This document shows positions 8,696-17,637 of a stretch of 64,000 bases of DNA, piece by piece (the first letter of the stretch is position 1; each line of letters opens with the position of its first letter). The position numbers and the translations under genes are program-made. The stretch is from positions 1-64,000 of the forward strand of contig NZ_AQXX01000119.1 in NCBI RefSeq assembly GCF_000376785.1. The letters are read 5' to 3'. This DNA is from Hahella ganghwensis DSM 17046 (GTDB lineage: Bacteria > Pseudomonadota > Gammaproteobacteria > Pseudomonadales > Oleiphilaceae). Below the pieces are notes generated by a model. The model was given only the letters and a program-made list of their open reading frames with translations. It made no database searches and had not been told where the DNA came from.

Positions 8696-10339
8696 TCAGC
8701 TTGTTCGCAGCGTTCTGATATACATCGTCACCGAAGGGACTTTGTCTATAGCTTTCTTTAGTGTGGACATTGGAACATGGCCGTATGAGCGTCCTACGCT
8801 TTGATTTGAGTGGCCTGTCAGTGTGTCATGAAGTTCTTCGGGTATATCACACTGACGACACATTGTTTTAAACGTATGCCTAAACCCGTGAAGAGGGGAT
8901 ACCCGTCCTTCTATTCCGATAGTTTTGAAGTAGTTGCTAAACCATTTGCCAATGGCTACGGCGTACTTACCGGAGGGAGTCCTTTTAAGTTTGGGAAATA
9001 TCCGACCGGAGCCCTGCTTTTGGCAATACTTTATAAAGCCTAAGTCAATCAAATCTGCATGAATTGGAACTAATCGAGTTTTGTTTGTTTTTACAGATTG
9101 GTCCTCAAGCTCGTTTGTAATCTCAATCACATGAAGGCCATCTATCTGCCTGACGTTATGAGTGTATAGCTGACAGATTTCCTCACGTCGTGCGCCTGTA
9201 TAGTAGAGCAGGAGGGGGAGCCAATAGGCCGCCTCGCCAAATCGCGCTTGGGATTCCTGACAGCCTTTTTCTGACCACACTGTTGAAGTGAATATCCGCT
9301 TTAGCTGCTCAGGCTTGTAGTCTTTCTCCAGAGGCGTATGGTCTTTCGTTCCTAGTTTGTTGGTAATACCAATGAATGGGTTAGTATCAATGATTCCCTG
9401 TTCGACGGCATAAGAGAAAACAGAGCTTATCAGGCGAATATTCTTTCGTACTGTCTTTTTAGATAGCCTTGGTAAGTCTTCACGAGACGCATAATCTATT
9501 CGCTCAGTCACAGACATAGATTGAAGCTTGCTTCCCCGGCTACTGGGTAATTTCAGAGAAAGATTGCGGAAGTCTGTTGCGACTTTCTTATCAACCTTTT
9601 CAATTCCCATATCCCGATAGTGGTTCATAAACAGAGAGAAGAAACTTTTTGTTTCTCCGAGTGTTTGGGGGCTGATGTCTCCTGTAAGGCTTGCATACTC
9701 GCAGTAATCTGCAAGGACCTCTGACAGTTTTGTTGTACGAGCGTCCAGCGCCAGCTTTGTATCAGCCAATGGCGCAACGATTTCTTTGTAGTTTCCGTGG
9801 TAGCGTTCAAGACAATGCTTGGACAACTTCCCGACTCTTTTGCTAAGGGCTTCAGTTAGGTTGTGAAGGTCGTCAGAAGAGCGTAATTCATAGCCCTTCA
9901 TTATCTCCTTTGCGTGTCTCTGTAGTCTTCGCATCAAGAGAGGGGTTGGGCCATATTCATCAATGAATTCTGTCACACTGTCGATTGTGTCAACATTTTC
10001 CCCATATGAGATTAGCCACTCCTTGTAAACAGAGGGATCAGTTGATTCGTCCAAGCTCTTGAGCTGCAGTTTAAACCATCGGTCTGCAAGTACATTGCAA
10101 TCATAGAGAGATAACGACGAGGCAGAGGGGGATGCTTGAGGACCGTTTAAGCGAACCTCCGTGAAAATCTGTTGAATTTCTTCCAGTGCAAGGCTGAAGT
10201 TGGCCTTTGCAGTATTTGGATCTTTAGTCTTCAAAGAGCGTTTGATTTCTGATTTGTTGAGAGTATTTCTGATATCTGCGGGAACCCGAACACGAGCGTA
10301 GTAGGTCCCTGTACGTTTGTCTTTAACAGGAGATGGCAT
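8696..10339 (-). CDS. Tyrosine-type site-specific integrase
   Basis: The protein is a phage/island integrase of the lambda-Int superfamily. The N-terminal segment (GTYYARVRVPADIRNTL) resembles the DUF6538-type arm domain of island integrases. A SAM-like core-binding region (about residues 200-310) is followed by the catalytic domain with the conserved Arg in YYTGARREEIC, HxxR in HGFRHTFK and the terminal TGHSNQSVGRSYGH segment holding the late His and the Tyr nucleophile. I chose the ATG at 10339 because the family begins near MPSP; an upstream start would add 16 atypical residues. It lies next to tRNA-Phe and reads away from it, the classic arrangement of an element integrated at a tRNA 3' end. 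Confidence 0.88.
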   Translation of the reverse strand: MPSPVKDKRTGTYYARVRVPADIRNTLNKSEIKRSLKTKDPNTAKANFSLALEEIQQIFTEVRLNGPQASPSASSLSLYDCNVLADRWFKLQLKSLDESTDPSVYKEWLISYGENVDTIDSVTEFIDEYGPTPLLMRRLQRHAKEIMKGYELRSSDDLHNLTEALSKRVGKLSKHCLERYHGNYKEIVAPLADTKLALDARTTKLSEVLADYCEYASLTGDISPQTLGETKSFFSLFMNHYRDMGIEKVDKKVATDFRNLSLKLPSSRGSKLQSMSVTERIDYASREDLPRLSKKTVRKNIRLISSVFSYAVEQGIIDTNPFIGITNKLGTKDHTPLEKDYKPEQLKRIFTSTVWSEKGCQESQARFGEAAYWLPLLLYYTGARREEICQLYTHNVRQIDGLHVIEITNELEDQSVKTNKTRLVPIHADLIDLGFIKYCQKQGSGRIFPKLKRTPSGKYAVAIGKWFSNYFKTIGIEGRVSPLHGFRHTFKTMCRQCDIPEELHDTLTGHSNQSVGRSYGHVPMSTLKKAIDKVPSVTMYIRTLRTS

Positions 10340-10419
10340 TGGTAAACTCAAATTAAGAAGCCTCGTGTGTATGCAGAGTGTGTACACATCGAGAAGAAAA
10401 ACAGTGCTCTGAGGACTGA

Positions 10420-10442
10420 AACCCCTTGGAAATAAAGGGGTT
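10420..10442 (-). terminator. Rho-independent terminator after tRNA-Phe
   Basis: AACCCCTT pairs perfectly with AAGGGGTT across a 7-base loop, followed by TTTC on the minus strand. It lies 7 bases after the tRNA-Phe 3' end, between the tRNA and the integrase. Confidence 0.65.
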
Positions 10443-10448
10443 GAAAGG

Positions 10449-10524
10449 TGGTGCCCAGAGGCGGAATCGAACCACCGACACGGGGATTTTCAATCCCCTG
10501 CTCTACCGACTGAGCTATCTGGGC
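10449..10524 (-). tRNA. tRNA-Phe (anticodon GAA)
   Basis: A complete 76-base cloverleaf with encoded CCA: acceptor GCCCAGA/TCTGGGC, D-arm AGCTCAGTCGGTAGAGC, anticodon stem GGGGA/TCCCC with loop TTGAAAA (anticodon GAA), T-loop GTTCGATTC. It closely matches gammaproteobacterial tRNA-Phe. The adjacent integrase suggests its 3' half is the attachment site of the island to the left. Confidence 0.97.
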
Positions 10525-10621
10525 ACAAATGTCATGTATTTAAATGGTGCTTGACCGAACACCAGATGCCTTGACCGGCAACGGGTGCGTATTAAACCTA
10601 CTTCCCGTTTTGGTGTCAAGC

Positions 10622-10897
10622 TTATTTTTCAGAAGGTGGTACATATCCTTCTGCTTTGTCCACTGACTCGTTGCTGAAGAACTTTTCCATCTGCTCTGTC
10701 AGGTAGGTGCGGGTGTCCGGATCCATCAGGTTCAGGTGTTTTTCGTTGATCACCATGGTCTGGTGATTGAGCCATTCCTGCCAGGCTTGTTTGGACACCG
10801 TTTCGAACAGCTCTTTGCCTTTGGCGCCGGGCATGGGAGGGAAGTCCAGGCCTTCGAGCTCTTTCTGGTACTTTTTGCAGAAAACAGTACGTGCCAT
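10622..10897 (-). CDS. yggX: Fe(2+)-trafficking / oxidative damage protection protein YggX
   Basis: The 91-residue protein matches the YggX family over its full length ([24 protein letters not shown], with the conserved Cys7, then [28 protein letters not shown]). The family protects Fe-S clusters and DNA from oxidative damage and may move ferrous iron in the cytoplasm. It lies 97 bases downstream of mutY on the same strand, the same pairing as in Escherichia coli, where MutY is itself an Fe-S enzyme. The start ATG is standard for the family. Confidence 0.95.
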   Translation of the reverse strand: MARTVFCKKYQKELEGLDFPPMPGAKGKELFETVSKQAWQEWLNHQTMVINEKHLNLMDPDTRTYLTEQMEKFFSNESVDKAEGYVPPSEK

Positions 10898-10994
10898 GAA
10901 AATTACCTGTGTCTATCTGTTGATGGTGAATGTTTGGACGTTGCGCTATGAATCGACTGGCCTCGGAGTATAGCAAATAAGGCCGGGTCATCCA

Positions 10995-12086
10995 TTACAG
11001 CAATTGTCTCTGACTGAGCGTGCCCGAGGCCAGCCACTGAGCAATGGGGGCGGGCAGGGCCAGATCTTTTTGTTCAAGGTGCATCCAGGTGATGCCGTCT
11101 TCCCCGATGGAGGGGGGAGGGCTGTCCAGATTGATGAGTACTGGTTTCAGAATGACATGGTAGTGAGAAAAGGTGTGCTTGAACGGTTCTGCCAGTTCGT
11201 AGTCGTTCTTGATGGAATAATGCTGGCGCCACTCGCTCAGAGTATTTTCCAGCGCTGCATCCTTTTCACTTTCCGGGAAGCACCACAGGCCGCCCCAGAT
11301 GCCACTGGCCGGGCGACGTTCCATCAGGAAGCGTCCGTCCCGATCCTGTAATACCAACAGATATCTTTCCACGGTAGGAATTTTTTTCTTGGGCTTGCGG
11401 GTGGGGAGTTCGGCTGTTTCGTTCAGTTGGTACGCCTGACATCCGCTATGAAAAGGGCAGCGTTCGCAGGCGGGTTTGCTTCGGCTACACAGGGTTGCAC
11501 CCAGATCCATGATCGCCTGGGTGTAGTCGACAACGCGGTCTTCAGGTGTGTACACCTCGGCAATCTTCCAGAGCTGCTTCTCAATGGCGGGGAGCCCCGG
11601 CCAGCCATGAATGCCTTCAACACGTGCCAGTACCCGTTTCACATTGCCATCGAGGATCGGCTCTCTCATGTTGTAGGCCTGCGCCAGTATTGCACCGGCC
11701 GTCGAGCGTCCGATTCCTGGAAGAGACTGCAAAGCCTCGGTGTCTTTGGGGAACTCTCCGTTAAAGTCTTCCATTACTTTGATGGCGGCTTTGTGCAGAT
11801 TTCTTGCTCTTGCGTAGTATCCAAGCCCTGCCCAGTAAACAAGCACCTCATCGACAGGGGCGGCGGCGAGATCGGCCACTTGGGGGAAGCGTTCCACAAA
11901 TTTGTTGAAGTAACCTATGACCGTCGAGACCTGGGTCTGCTGCAGCATGATTTCAGACAGCCAGACTCGGTATGGGGATCTGGGGTGCTGCCAGGGCAGG
12001 TCATGACGGCCATGCTGGTCGAACCAGTTCAGGAGGTTTTCGGCGAATTTTTCCGGGGTAAATGCAGTGGTTAAGACTTCAGTCAT
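10995..12086 (-). CDS. mutY: A/G-specific adenine DNA glycosylase MutY
   Basis: MutY removes adenine mispaired with 8-oxoguanine or guanine in base-excision repair. Numbered from the ATG at 12086: catalytic Glu45 (WLSEIMLQQTQV), helix-hairpin-helix around LPGIGRSTAGAI (122-132), catalytic Asp146 (ILDGNVKRV), and the Fe4S4 ligands C200-x6-C207-x2-C210-x5-C216. A C-terminal NUDIX-like domain for 8-oxoG recognition follows from about residue 240. A GTG at 12104 would add six residues; neither start has a clear ribosome binding site. It pairs with yggX downstream. Confidence 0.96.
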   Translation of the reverse strand: MTEVLTTAFTPEKFAENLLNWFDQHGRHDLPWQHPRSPYRVWLSEIMLQQTQVSTVIGYFNKFVERFPQVADLAAAPVDEVLVYWAGLGYYARARNLHKAAIKVMEDFNGEFPKDTEALQSLPGIGRSTAGAILAQAYNMREPILDGNVKRVLARVEGIHGWPGLPAIEKQLWKIAEVYTPEDRVVDYTQAIMDLGATLCSRSKPACERCPFHSGCQAYQLNETAELPTRKPKKKIPTVERYLLVLQDRDGRFLMERRPASGIWGGLWCFPESEKDAALENTLSEWRQHYSIKNDYELAEPFKHTFSHYHVILKPVLINLDSPPPSIGEDGITWMHLEQKDLALPAPIAQWLASGTLSQRQLL

Positions 12087-12345
12087 GCTCTTTCTGGACT
12101 TCACTGGGTGTGCGTAGCAAACTATCGCCGTCGGCGTTAATTTCGGGGGAGCCCAGAAACGGAAGTTCTGGATTGGCTCTCTGGTATCTGGGCTGTGCTA
12201 CTCTGAAGAAAAAACATCAATAGCGCAAGCCAGAGCCCGGCACCAATAATGCTGCAGAAGGGTTGGCTCAGATGATCTTTTGAATGCGTCTGCTGCCAGC
12301 GATCTGTATGTAAAATAATAAGTTGAAGTTTTGAAGGAGCAATTC

Positions 12346-12810
12346 GTGGCCGTCAGTATCACCATTGAAATCAGTCGTACCTTTGAGGTTGCGGCAGACT
12401 ACGACACCGTTTTTGATTTACTTGCCGACGTACCCAAGTCCGCCAGCTTTTTCCCCCGAGTCGACAGACTGGAAGATCTGGGCGATAACACTTATCGCTG
12501 GGAAATGAAAAAGATCGGCGTCGATAAACACGCTATTCAGACCATTTATGCCAGCCAGTACAGCGCTGACAAGGAACGCGGTAGCATTACTTGGTCTCCC
12601 ATCAAGGGGGAGGGGAATGGTGTTGTGCAAGGTTCCTGGTCTATCCAGAAGAAAGGGGATGGCACTGAGTGTAGATTCCAGACCAAAGGTGAACTCACGC
12701 TTCCATTGCCGGGACTGCTGAAACTGGCGATCAGCCCGGTGGTGAAACATGAATTCAACTCACTGGTTGATACCTACGTTGAAAATCTGAAGAAAGAATT
12801 CGGTACCTGA
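12346..12810 (+). CDS. SRPBCC / START-like ligand-binding fold protein
   Basis: The 154-residue protein has the layout of the SRPBCC (polyketide cyclase/CoxG-like) superfamily: an N-terminal strand, FEVAADYDTVFDLLADVPKSASFFPRVDRLEDLG (helix-turn typical of the family), a curved sheet, and a long C-terminal helix (VVKHEFNSLVDTYVENLKKEF). The family binds hydrophobic ligands; the ligand here is unknown. The GTG at 12346 with AAGGAG six bases upstream is preferred over an earlier TTG. It is a single gene diverging from mutY with 259 bases between them. Confidence 0.75.
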   Translation: MAVSITIEISRTFEVAADYDTVFDLLADVPKSASFFPRVDRLEDLGDNTYRWEMKKIGVDKHAIQTIYASQYSADKERGSITWSPIKGEGNGVVQGSWSIQKKGDGTECRFQTKGELTLPLPGLLKLAISPVVKHEFNSLVDTYVENLKKEFGT

Positions 12811-13022
12811 TTACTTTTGAATGGTGGCGATTTCTTTTGATTTCTCGCGATTTTTCTGTCGATGATCGATTTCTGGCGAGTGAGATGCTGTCAGTGTTTT
12901 GGCCTGGCAGCATTGCTCTTCTGTGCTGACTCAACGAGATCATAGTTCTTATTCATGACAATCATAGTCGATTTCATGCATCTGGCGGGCGCTCCTGAGT
13001 AGGCTAGAGGCATTGAAACGGG

Positions 13023-13028
13023 TATAAT
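13023..13028 (+). promoter_or_regulatory. Possible -10 box of the his cluster
   Basis: A perfect TATAAT lies 31 bases upstream of the hisB start. No good -35 hexamer at 16-18 bases was found, so the assignment rests on the -10 only. Confidence 0.4.
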
Positions 13029-13058
13029 GCGCCTTTTTCACTGTGCCCGGAGCGATGA

Positions 13059-13652
13059 ATGACTGAGCGCAAGGCGGAAGTAACCCGCAACACGCTGGAA
13101 ACGCAAATCACCTGTTCTGTAAATCTGGACGGAACCGGCAAGGCCCGGTTTGAAACCGGAGTGCCATTTCTTGATCACATGATGGATCAGATTGCCCGCC
13201 ATGGTTTGATTGATCTGGATATCGTTGCCAAGGGTGATCTGCATATCGATGCTCACCACACAGTGGAAGATATTGGTATTACCCTGGGCCAGGCCGTTGC
13301 CCAAGCTATTGGTGACAAGAAAGGTATTCGCCGCTATGGACACGCCTATGTTCCGCTGGATGAAGCCCTTTCCAGAGTGGTGATTGATTTCTCCGGTCGT
13401 CCCGGACTGGAAATGCACGTGGACTTTACCCGTGCCGTGATCGGTAATTTTGATGTCGATCTGTTCTATGAGTTCTTCCAGGGCTTCGTTAATCACGCTC
13501 AGGTAAGCCTGCATATTGATAATCTTCGCGGCCGTAATTCACATCACCAGATTGAAACCGTTTTTAAGGCGTTTGGTCGTGCTGTGCGTATGGCGATCGA
13601 ACCGGATCCCCGGATGAGCGGTATCATGCCCTCTACCAAGGGAACACTATGA
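13059..13652 (+). CDS. hisB: Imidazoleglycerol-phosphate dehydratase HisB
   Basis: Sixth step of histidine synthesis: dehydration of imidazole-glycerol phosphate to imidazole-acetol phosphate, using manganese. The 197-residue monofunctional form lacks the N-terminal phosphatase domain of the enterobacterial HisB. Metal-binding motifs are visible as [11 protein letters not shown] and [16 protein letters not shown], with [13 protein letters not shown] near the N-terminus. It starts the cluster hisB-hisH-hisA-hisF, with the remaining his genes absent from the window, as in Pseudomonas relatives. Confidence 0.97.
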   Translation: MTERKAEVTRNTLETQITCSVNLDGTGKARFETGVPFLDHMMDQIARHGLIDLDIVAKGDLHIDAHHTVEDIGITLGQAVAQAIGDKKGIRRYGHAYVPLDEALSRVVIDFSGRPGLEMHVDFTRAVIGNFDVDLFYEFFQGFVNHAQVSLHIDNLRGRNSHHQIETVFKAFGRAVRMAIEPDPRMSGIMPSTKGTL

Positions 13653-13776
13653 CCAGGTAAAACAACAACCTGGCTAAGCCTCTGAAGTTCTGGATATTTG
13701 CCGACCTTTCTGTATCTTCAGGAAAGGCGGTTGTCCCGGCTCCTGCTAATTTTCTGATTCAGGATTAAGACTCAAC

Positions 13777-14448
13777 ATGGGTACTTCTTCTAGCGTCTCT
13801 TCCAATACCATTGCCGTGATTGACTATGGCATGGGAAATCTTCACTCCGTATCCAAAGCCCTGGAACATGTGGCCCCTGAGGCTCATGTGATCGTGACGG
13901 ACGACTTTAACGTTATCTCTGAAGCGGATCGTGTTCTGTTACCGGGCGTTGGTGCCATGCGCGACTGCATGGCGGAAATCCGTCGTCTGGGGTTTGATCG
14001 TGTGGTGCATGAGGTTGTTGCTTCCGGTCGTCCTTTGTTGGGAGTTTGTGTCGGCATGCAGGCCATGCTGGAACATAGTGAAGAAAACAACGGTGTTGAT
14101 GGCCTGGGTATCTTTAAAGGTGAAGTACGTTTCTTCGGGCAGGACCTGAAAGAGCAGAATGGTGAGCGCCTGAAAGTACCACACATGGGCTGGAATGAAG
14201 TGTTTCACAGCCACGATCACCCGCTCTGGCACAAGATTACCGACGGCGACCGTTTTTATTTTGTGCACTCCTATTATGTGGATGCGGCCAATTTTGATGC
14301 GGTGGCAGGTACCTGTCATTACGGTGTGGATTTTGCGGCGGCCATCGCCAGAGACAATATTTTTGCTGCCCAGTTTCACCCGGAAAAAAGCCAGCATGCC
14401 GGTTTGCAGCTGCTGAAGAATTTTGCCAACTGGAACGGTCGTTTATAA
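13777..14448 (+). CDS. hisH: Imidazole glycerol phosphate synthase, glutaminase subunit HisH
   Basis: A class-I glutamine amidotransferase that feeds ammonia to HisF. The catalytic triad is visible: nucleophile Cys91 ([11 protein letters not shown]), His201 and Glu203 ([10 protein letters not shown]). The N-terminus carries [13 protein letters not shown], the usual start of the family, preceded by about ten extra residues ([10 protein letters not shown]). An AGGA ribosome binding site precedes the ATG at 13777. It is 124 bases after hisB; the gap holds no gene. Confidence 0.97.
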   Translation: MGTSSSVSSNTIAVIDYGMGNLHSVSKALEHVAPEAHVIVTDDFNVISEADRVLLPGVGAMRDCMAEIRRLGFDRVVHEVVASGRPLLGVCVGMQAMLEHSEENNGVDGLGIFKGEVRFFGQDLKEQNGERLKVPHMGWNEVFHSHDHPLWHKITDGDRFYFVHSYYVDAANFDAVAGTCHYGVDFAAAIARDNIFAAQFHPEKSQHAGLQLLKNFANWNGRL

Positions 14449-14581
14449 CGCTCGTTGCGTTGTGAGCGATTGCTGAAGACGTCTTAAATGTTGTCTGAAA
14501 CCCAATGATGCCGGTGGATGGATAGCAAGAATCCATATTGCTAAATGACAACACCGGCCAACGACCAGATAGAGTGATTTT

Positions 14582-15319
14582 ATGCTGATTATTCCTGCGA
14601 TCGACCTTAAAGATGGAAAGTGTGTGCGTTTGAAACAAGGGCGTATGGATGATTCCACCGTGTTTTCTGATGACCCGGTATCCATGGCTTCAAAGTGGGT
14701 GGAAGCAGGTTGTCGCAGACTGCATCTGGTTGATCTGAATGGTGCTTTTGCCGGTGAGCCGGTTAATGGCGAAATCGTCTCGGCCATCGCGAGAAAATAT
14801 CCCGATCTACCGATTCAGATTGGTGGTGGTATTCGCGATTTCGACACGATCGAACACTATCTCAAAGCGGGCGTTCAGTACGTTATTATCGGTACCAAGG
14901 CGGTGAAAGATCCTGAATTCGTCAAGCAGGCCTGTCAGGAGTTTGCGGGGCATATCATTGTCGGTATCGACGCCAAAGATGGTTGGGTTGCTACCGAGGG
15001 CTGGGCGGATATCAGTACCGTACAGGCGGCGGATTTGGCGCTGAAGTTTAAGGACGCGGGTGTCTCCTCAATCGTGTATACCGATATCGCCCGTGACGGC
15101 ATGATGCAGGGCGTTAATGTCGAGGCAACGGCACACTTGGCCAAAGTGTCTGGTTTGCCAGTGATTGCTTCCGGTGGTGTGACCAATATGGATGATATCA
15201 AGCGGCTGCGGGAAGTCTCTGATGCCGGTATTGTCGGGGCCATTACCGGCAGAGCCATATATGAGGGTACTCTGGATGTTAAAGAGGCCCAGGACTACTG
15301 CGATTCGCAAGCGTCCTGA
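14582..15319 (+). CDS. hisA: ProFAR isomerase HisA
   Basis: A (beta/alpha)8-barrel enzyme converting ProFAR to PRFAR in histidine synthesis. The catalytic aspartates are in [13 protein letters not shown] (Asp8) and GIDAKDGW (near residue 130), and the phosphate-binding loops GGGIR and ASGGV are intact. At 245 residues it has the normal length. It follows hisH by 133 bases and precedes hisF by 27 bases, so the last genes are probably cotranscribed. Confidence 0.97.
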   Translation: MLIIPAIDLKDGKCVRLKQGRMDDSTVFSDDPVSMASKWVEAGCRRLHLVDLNGAFAGEPVNGEIVSAIARKYPDLPIQIGGGIRDFDTIEHYLKAGVQYVIIGTKAVKDPEFVKQACQEFAGHIIVGIDAKDGWVATEGWADISTVQAADLALKFKDAGVSSIVYTDIARDGMMQGVNVEATAHLAKVSGLPVIASGGVTNMDDIKRLREVSDAGIVGAITGRAIYEGTLDVKEAQDYCDSQAS

Positions 15320-15346
15320 TTTCGCTGAGGTAGAGAGGATTTTCTG

Positions 15347-16120
15347 ATGTCATTAGCCAAGCGCATTATTCCCTGTCTGGACGTGGATAAAGGCCGCGTC
15401 GTGAAAGGGGTGCAATTTGTCGACATCCGTGACGCCGGTGACCCGGTGGAAGTCGCCAAACGTTATGATGAGCAGGGGGCGGATGAGATTACGTTCCTGG
15501 ATATCACTGCCAGTCATGAAGATCGTGGAACCACGGTGCATACTGTCGAGCGTATGGCCAGTCAGGTGTTTATTCCGCTGACGGTCGGTGGTGGAATTCG
15601 CAAGCTGGAAGATATTCGCACCATGCTGAATGCCGGCGCGGACAAAGTGAGTATTAATACCGCGGCGGTGTTTAACCCGGAATTTGTGGGAGAAGCCGCC
15701 GCCCGGTTTGGTAACCAGTGTATTGTTGTCGCCATTGATGCCAAGAAAGTATCTGCGGAAGGTGAACCGGATCGCTGGGAAATCTTTACTCACGGTGGAC
15801 GTAAACCGACTGGACTGGAAGCTGTGGAATGGGCGCAGCGGATGGTCAAATACGGTGCCGGTGAGATTCTGCTGACCAGCATGGATCGTGACGGGACCAA
15901 GAACGGTTTTGATCTGTCGCTGACTCGGGCGATCAGTGACGCGGTTTCAGTTCCTGTCATCGCGTCCGGTGGTGTTGGTAATCTCCAGCATCTGGTGGAC
16001 GGCGTTCAGCAGGGCGGTGCAGATGCCGTGCTGGCGGCCAGTATTTTCCATTTCGGCGAATACAGTATTCCCGAAGCCAAAAAGTTTATGGCCGATCAAG
16101 GAGTTGAGGTGCGCTTGTAG
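15347..16120 (+). CDS. hisF: Imidazole glycerol phosphate synthase, cyclase subunit HisF
   Basis: HisF uses PRFAR and ammonia from HisH to make imidazole-glycerol phosphate and AICAR. The catalytic Asp12 ([15 protein letters not shown]) and a second Asp in VVAIDAKK (about residue 131) are present, as are the phosphate loops GGGIR and ASGGVGN. The 257-residue length is standard. A good ribosome binding site (AGAGAGGA) precedes the ATG. The stop lies inside a terminator hairpin, marking the end of the his cluster. Confidence 0.97.
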   Translation: MSLAKRIIPCLDVDKGRVVKGVQFVDIRDAGDPVEVAKRYDEQGADEITFLDITASHEDRGTTVHTVERMASQVFIPLTVGGGIRKLEDIRTMLNAGADKVSINTAAVFNPEFVGEAAARFGNQCIVVAIDAKKVSAEGEPDRWEIFTHGGRKPTGLEAVEWAQRMVKYGAGEILLTSMDRDGTKNGFDLSLTRAISDAVSVPVIASGGVGNLQHLVDGVQQGGADAVLAASIFHFGEYSIPEAKKFMADQGVEVRL

Positions 16121-16137
16121 CGCGCCTCGTCTTTTTT
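16106..16137 (+). terminator. Rho-independent terminator overlapping the hisF stop
   Basis: GAGGTGCGC and GCGCGCCTC form a 9-pair stem (one G-U) with a 5-base loop, followed by GTCTTTTTT. The hisF stop codon lies in the loop and the start of the 3' arm. Confidence 0.8.
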
Positions 16138-16253
16138 CATTGTTTTCTTTTATTCCTCGTTATTGATTCTGCTCTCTTTCATCTTTTCTTCGTACTACTC
16201 TTAAAGTGTAATAGGCCTAATAAAAGCAACATAAAAAAGCAATTAGCGGTGGT

Positions 16254-16790
16254 GTGAATAACTCTCAAGCTACCGCTGAGGGGCTATGTGGTGTACGTCT
16301 GATGCTGAAGGTGACACCGGGTGAAAATGAGGCATGTGCCCGCCTTGTCCTAACGCCCAACAATTCTGCGGGCTGGCGTGGAAATCGCGTATTTCTCGCG
16401 TTGATTGGCGTGGTAACGGCTGTGATTGCCATATTGTCATTGGCGGTCTGCGCGTTTCTGGTAGTGTTTTTCTGTGGTGCCGAATTGCTGGTGCTGTATC
16501 TGGCATTGCGCTATGTCAGCCGAAAATGTGCCTCTCAGGAGGTGGTGTTACTGAGCCCTTATGAAGTGCTGATTCAGCGAGGTATGAACACCCCTGAACA
16601 GCAGTGGTCATTCCCCCGGTTGCATACCCGAATTCTTATTGAGACGGATATGGCAAAACACCCATTGGTCAATGTGCAGTGTGGTGATGAGTCAGTGCCG
16701 ATTGGCCGGTTTTTGAATGAGCGGGAGCGTCAGCAGTTAATCGCGAATCTCAGAGGGTTGGTTCTTCACTATCGTCATCTTTATCTTTAG
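16254..16790 (+). CDS. DUF2244 family inner-membrane protein
   Basis: The segment ARLVLTPNNSAGWRGNRVFL followed by two adjacent hydrophobic helices (about residues 45-90) and a soluble tail (VVLLSPYEVLIQRG, WSFPRLHTRI) fits the DUF2244 family of small integral membrane proteins of unknown function. The start is a GTG at 16254 with a poor ribosome binding site; an ATG at 16302 is an alternative. The last 41 bases overlap tail-to-tail with the deacetylase gene on the other strand. Confidence 0.72.
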   Translation: MNNSQATAEGLCGVRLMLKVTPGENEACARLVLTPNNSAGWRGNRVFLALIGVVTAVIAILSLAVCAFLVVFFCGAELLVLYLALRYVSRKCASQEVVLLSPYEVLIQRGMNTPEQQWSFPRLHTRILIETDMAKHPLVNVQCGDESVPIGRFLNERERQQLIANLRGLVLHYRHLYL

Positions 16791-17631
16791 CGCGTACAGA
16801 TGAGACAGCCATCAGCCGGGCGTTCTCTTTCCGGTTCGGCTTAAACATGCTCATGGCATTATGACGAATAGCCCAGATACCTTTTACCGTGGCGATAGCC
16901 ACGCCTTCCTTGCCCAGCATGGGAATCGCTTTTTCCAGGTACTCGATGGTTTCTTTGTGTGGATGGCCGATGGCGATGGCAGTGCCGTTTTTTCTGGCAA
17001 TAGATAGAAGTCGCTGGAACTGAAAATCAATAGCTTTGGTGGTGATAAGGTGGTCAAGGAAGACGTCCCGACCCAGAGAGGGAATCGCGTGTTCGGTTGC
17101 CACATCATAGGCAACCGTCATGGGCGTCGTTCGGCTGTCGACAAAATATAGTGGGTAGGAACTCAATTCCTTCATCAGCACATTCATGGCACTGCGGTTC
17201 TGAGTGAGCGCGCTGCCCATGTGATTGTTGACGCCACTGAGATAAGGGATGGAACGAATCGCTCTACGGAATGTAATTGCCATCTTCAGGCTGTCCATAT
17301 CACTGGTCAGTCCGGCATGACCCAAAGGCAGGCTTTTGGTGTTTTCCATGGGGGCGTGCAGCATGATTTCCTTGCCGCTGGCATGGGCAAGGCGTGCATG
17401 CTCTTCCGTGTAAGGACGAAAAGGAAGGAAGGCAAACGTCATGGGGGCGGGAATATTGATGGCTCTCAGCCCCATGTCCTTATAGTTGCCCATATCATCA
17501 ATGATAATGGCAATGGTGGGCGGAGGTGTGTCCTGCCCTGGATTGCTTTTCTCTCCGGCTGGACTTGCAACCACATTAAGGGCTGTCAGGAGTGACAGCC
17601 CAAGGCTGAGTATGGCCGTTTTGCAATTCAA
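16750..17631 (-). CDS. Divergent polysaccharide deacetylase family protein (YibQ-like)
   Basis: A periplasmic protein of the divergent polysaccharide deacetylase (DUF610/YibQ) family. It has a signal peptide (cleavage after about residue 22, VVASPAG), then TIAIIIDDMGNYKDMG, MTFAFLPFRPYTEEHARLAH, EIMLHAPMEN and GVNNHMGSALTQ, motifs of the NodB-like barrel. Substrate is not established for the family. It lies 6 bases after the ctpA-type protease gene, in the order envC-ctpA-deacetylase common in gammaproteobacteria, suggesting work on the cell wall or envelope. It overlaps the opposite DUF2244 gene by 41 bases at the 3' end. Confidence 0.9.
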   Translation of the reverse strand: MNCKTAILSLGLSLLTALNVVASPAGEKSNPGQDTPPPTIAIIIDDMGNYKDMGLRAINIPAPMTFAFLPFRPYTEEHARLAHASGKEIMLHAPMENTKSLPLGHAGLTSDMDSLKMAITFRRAIRSIPYLSGVNNHMGSALTQNRSAMNVLMKELSSYPLYFVDSRTTPMTVAYDVATEHAIPSLGRDVFLDHLITTKAIDFQFQRLLSIARKNGTAIAIGHPHKETIEYLEKAIPMLGKEGVAIATVKGIWAIRHNAMSMFKPNRKENARLMAVSSVRAKDKDDDSEEPTL

Positions 17632-17637
17632 CCGGTT

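Noticed and set aside
10629..10991. 120-codon frame overlapping yggX in another frame
   Set aside because: Arg/Gln-rich out-of-frame translation; yggX is a complete family match.
11427..12074. 215-codon open frame opposite mutY
   Set aside because: Shadow frame inside a gene with intact catalytic and Fe-S motifs.
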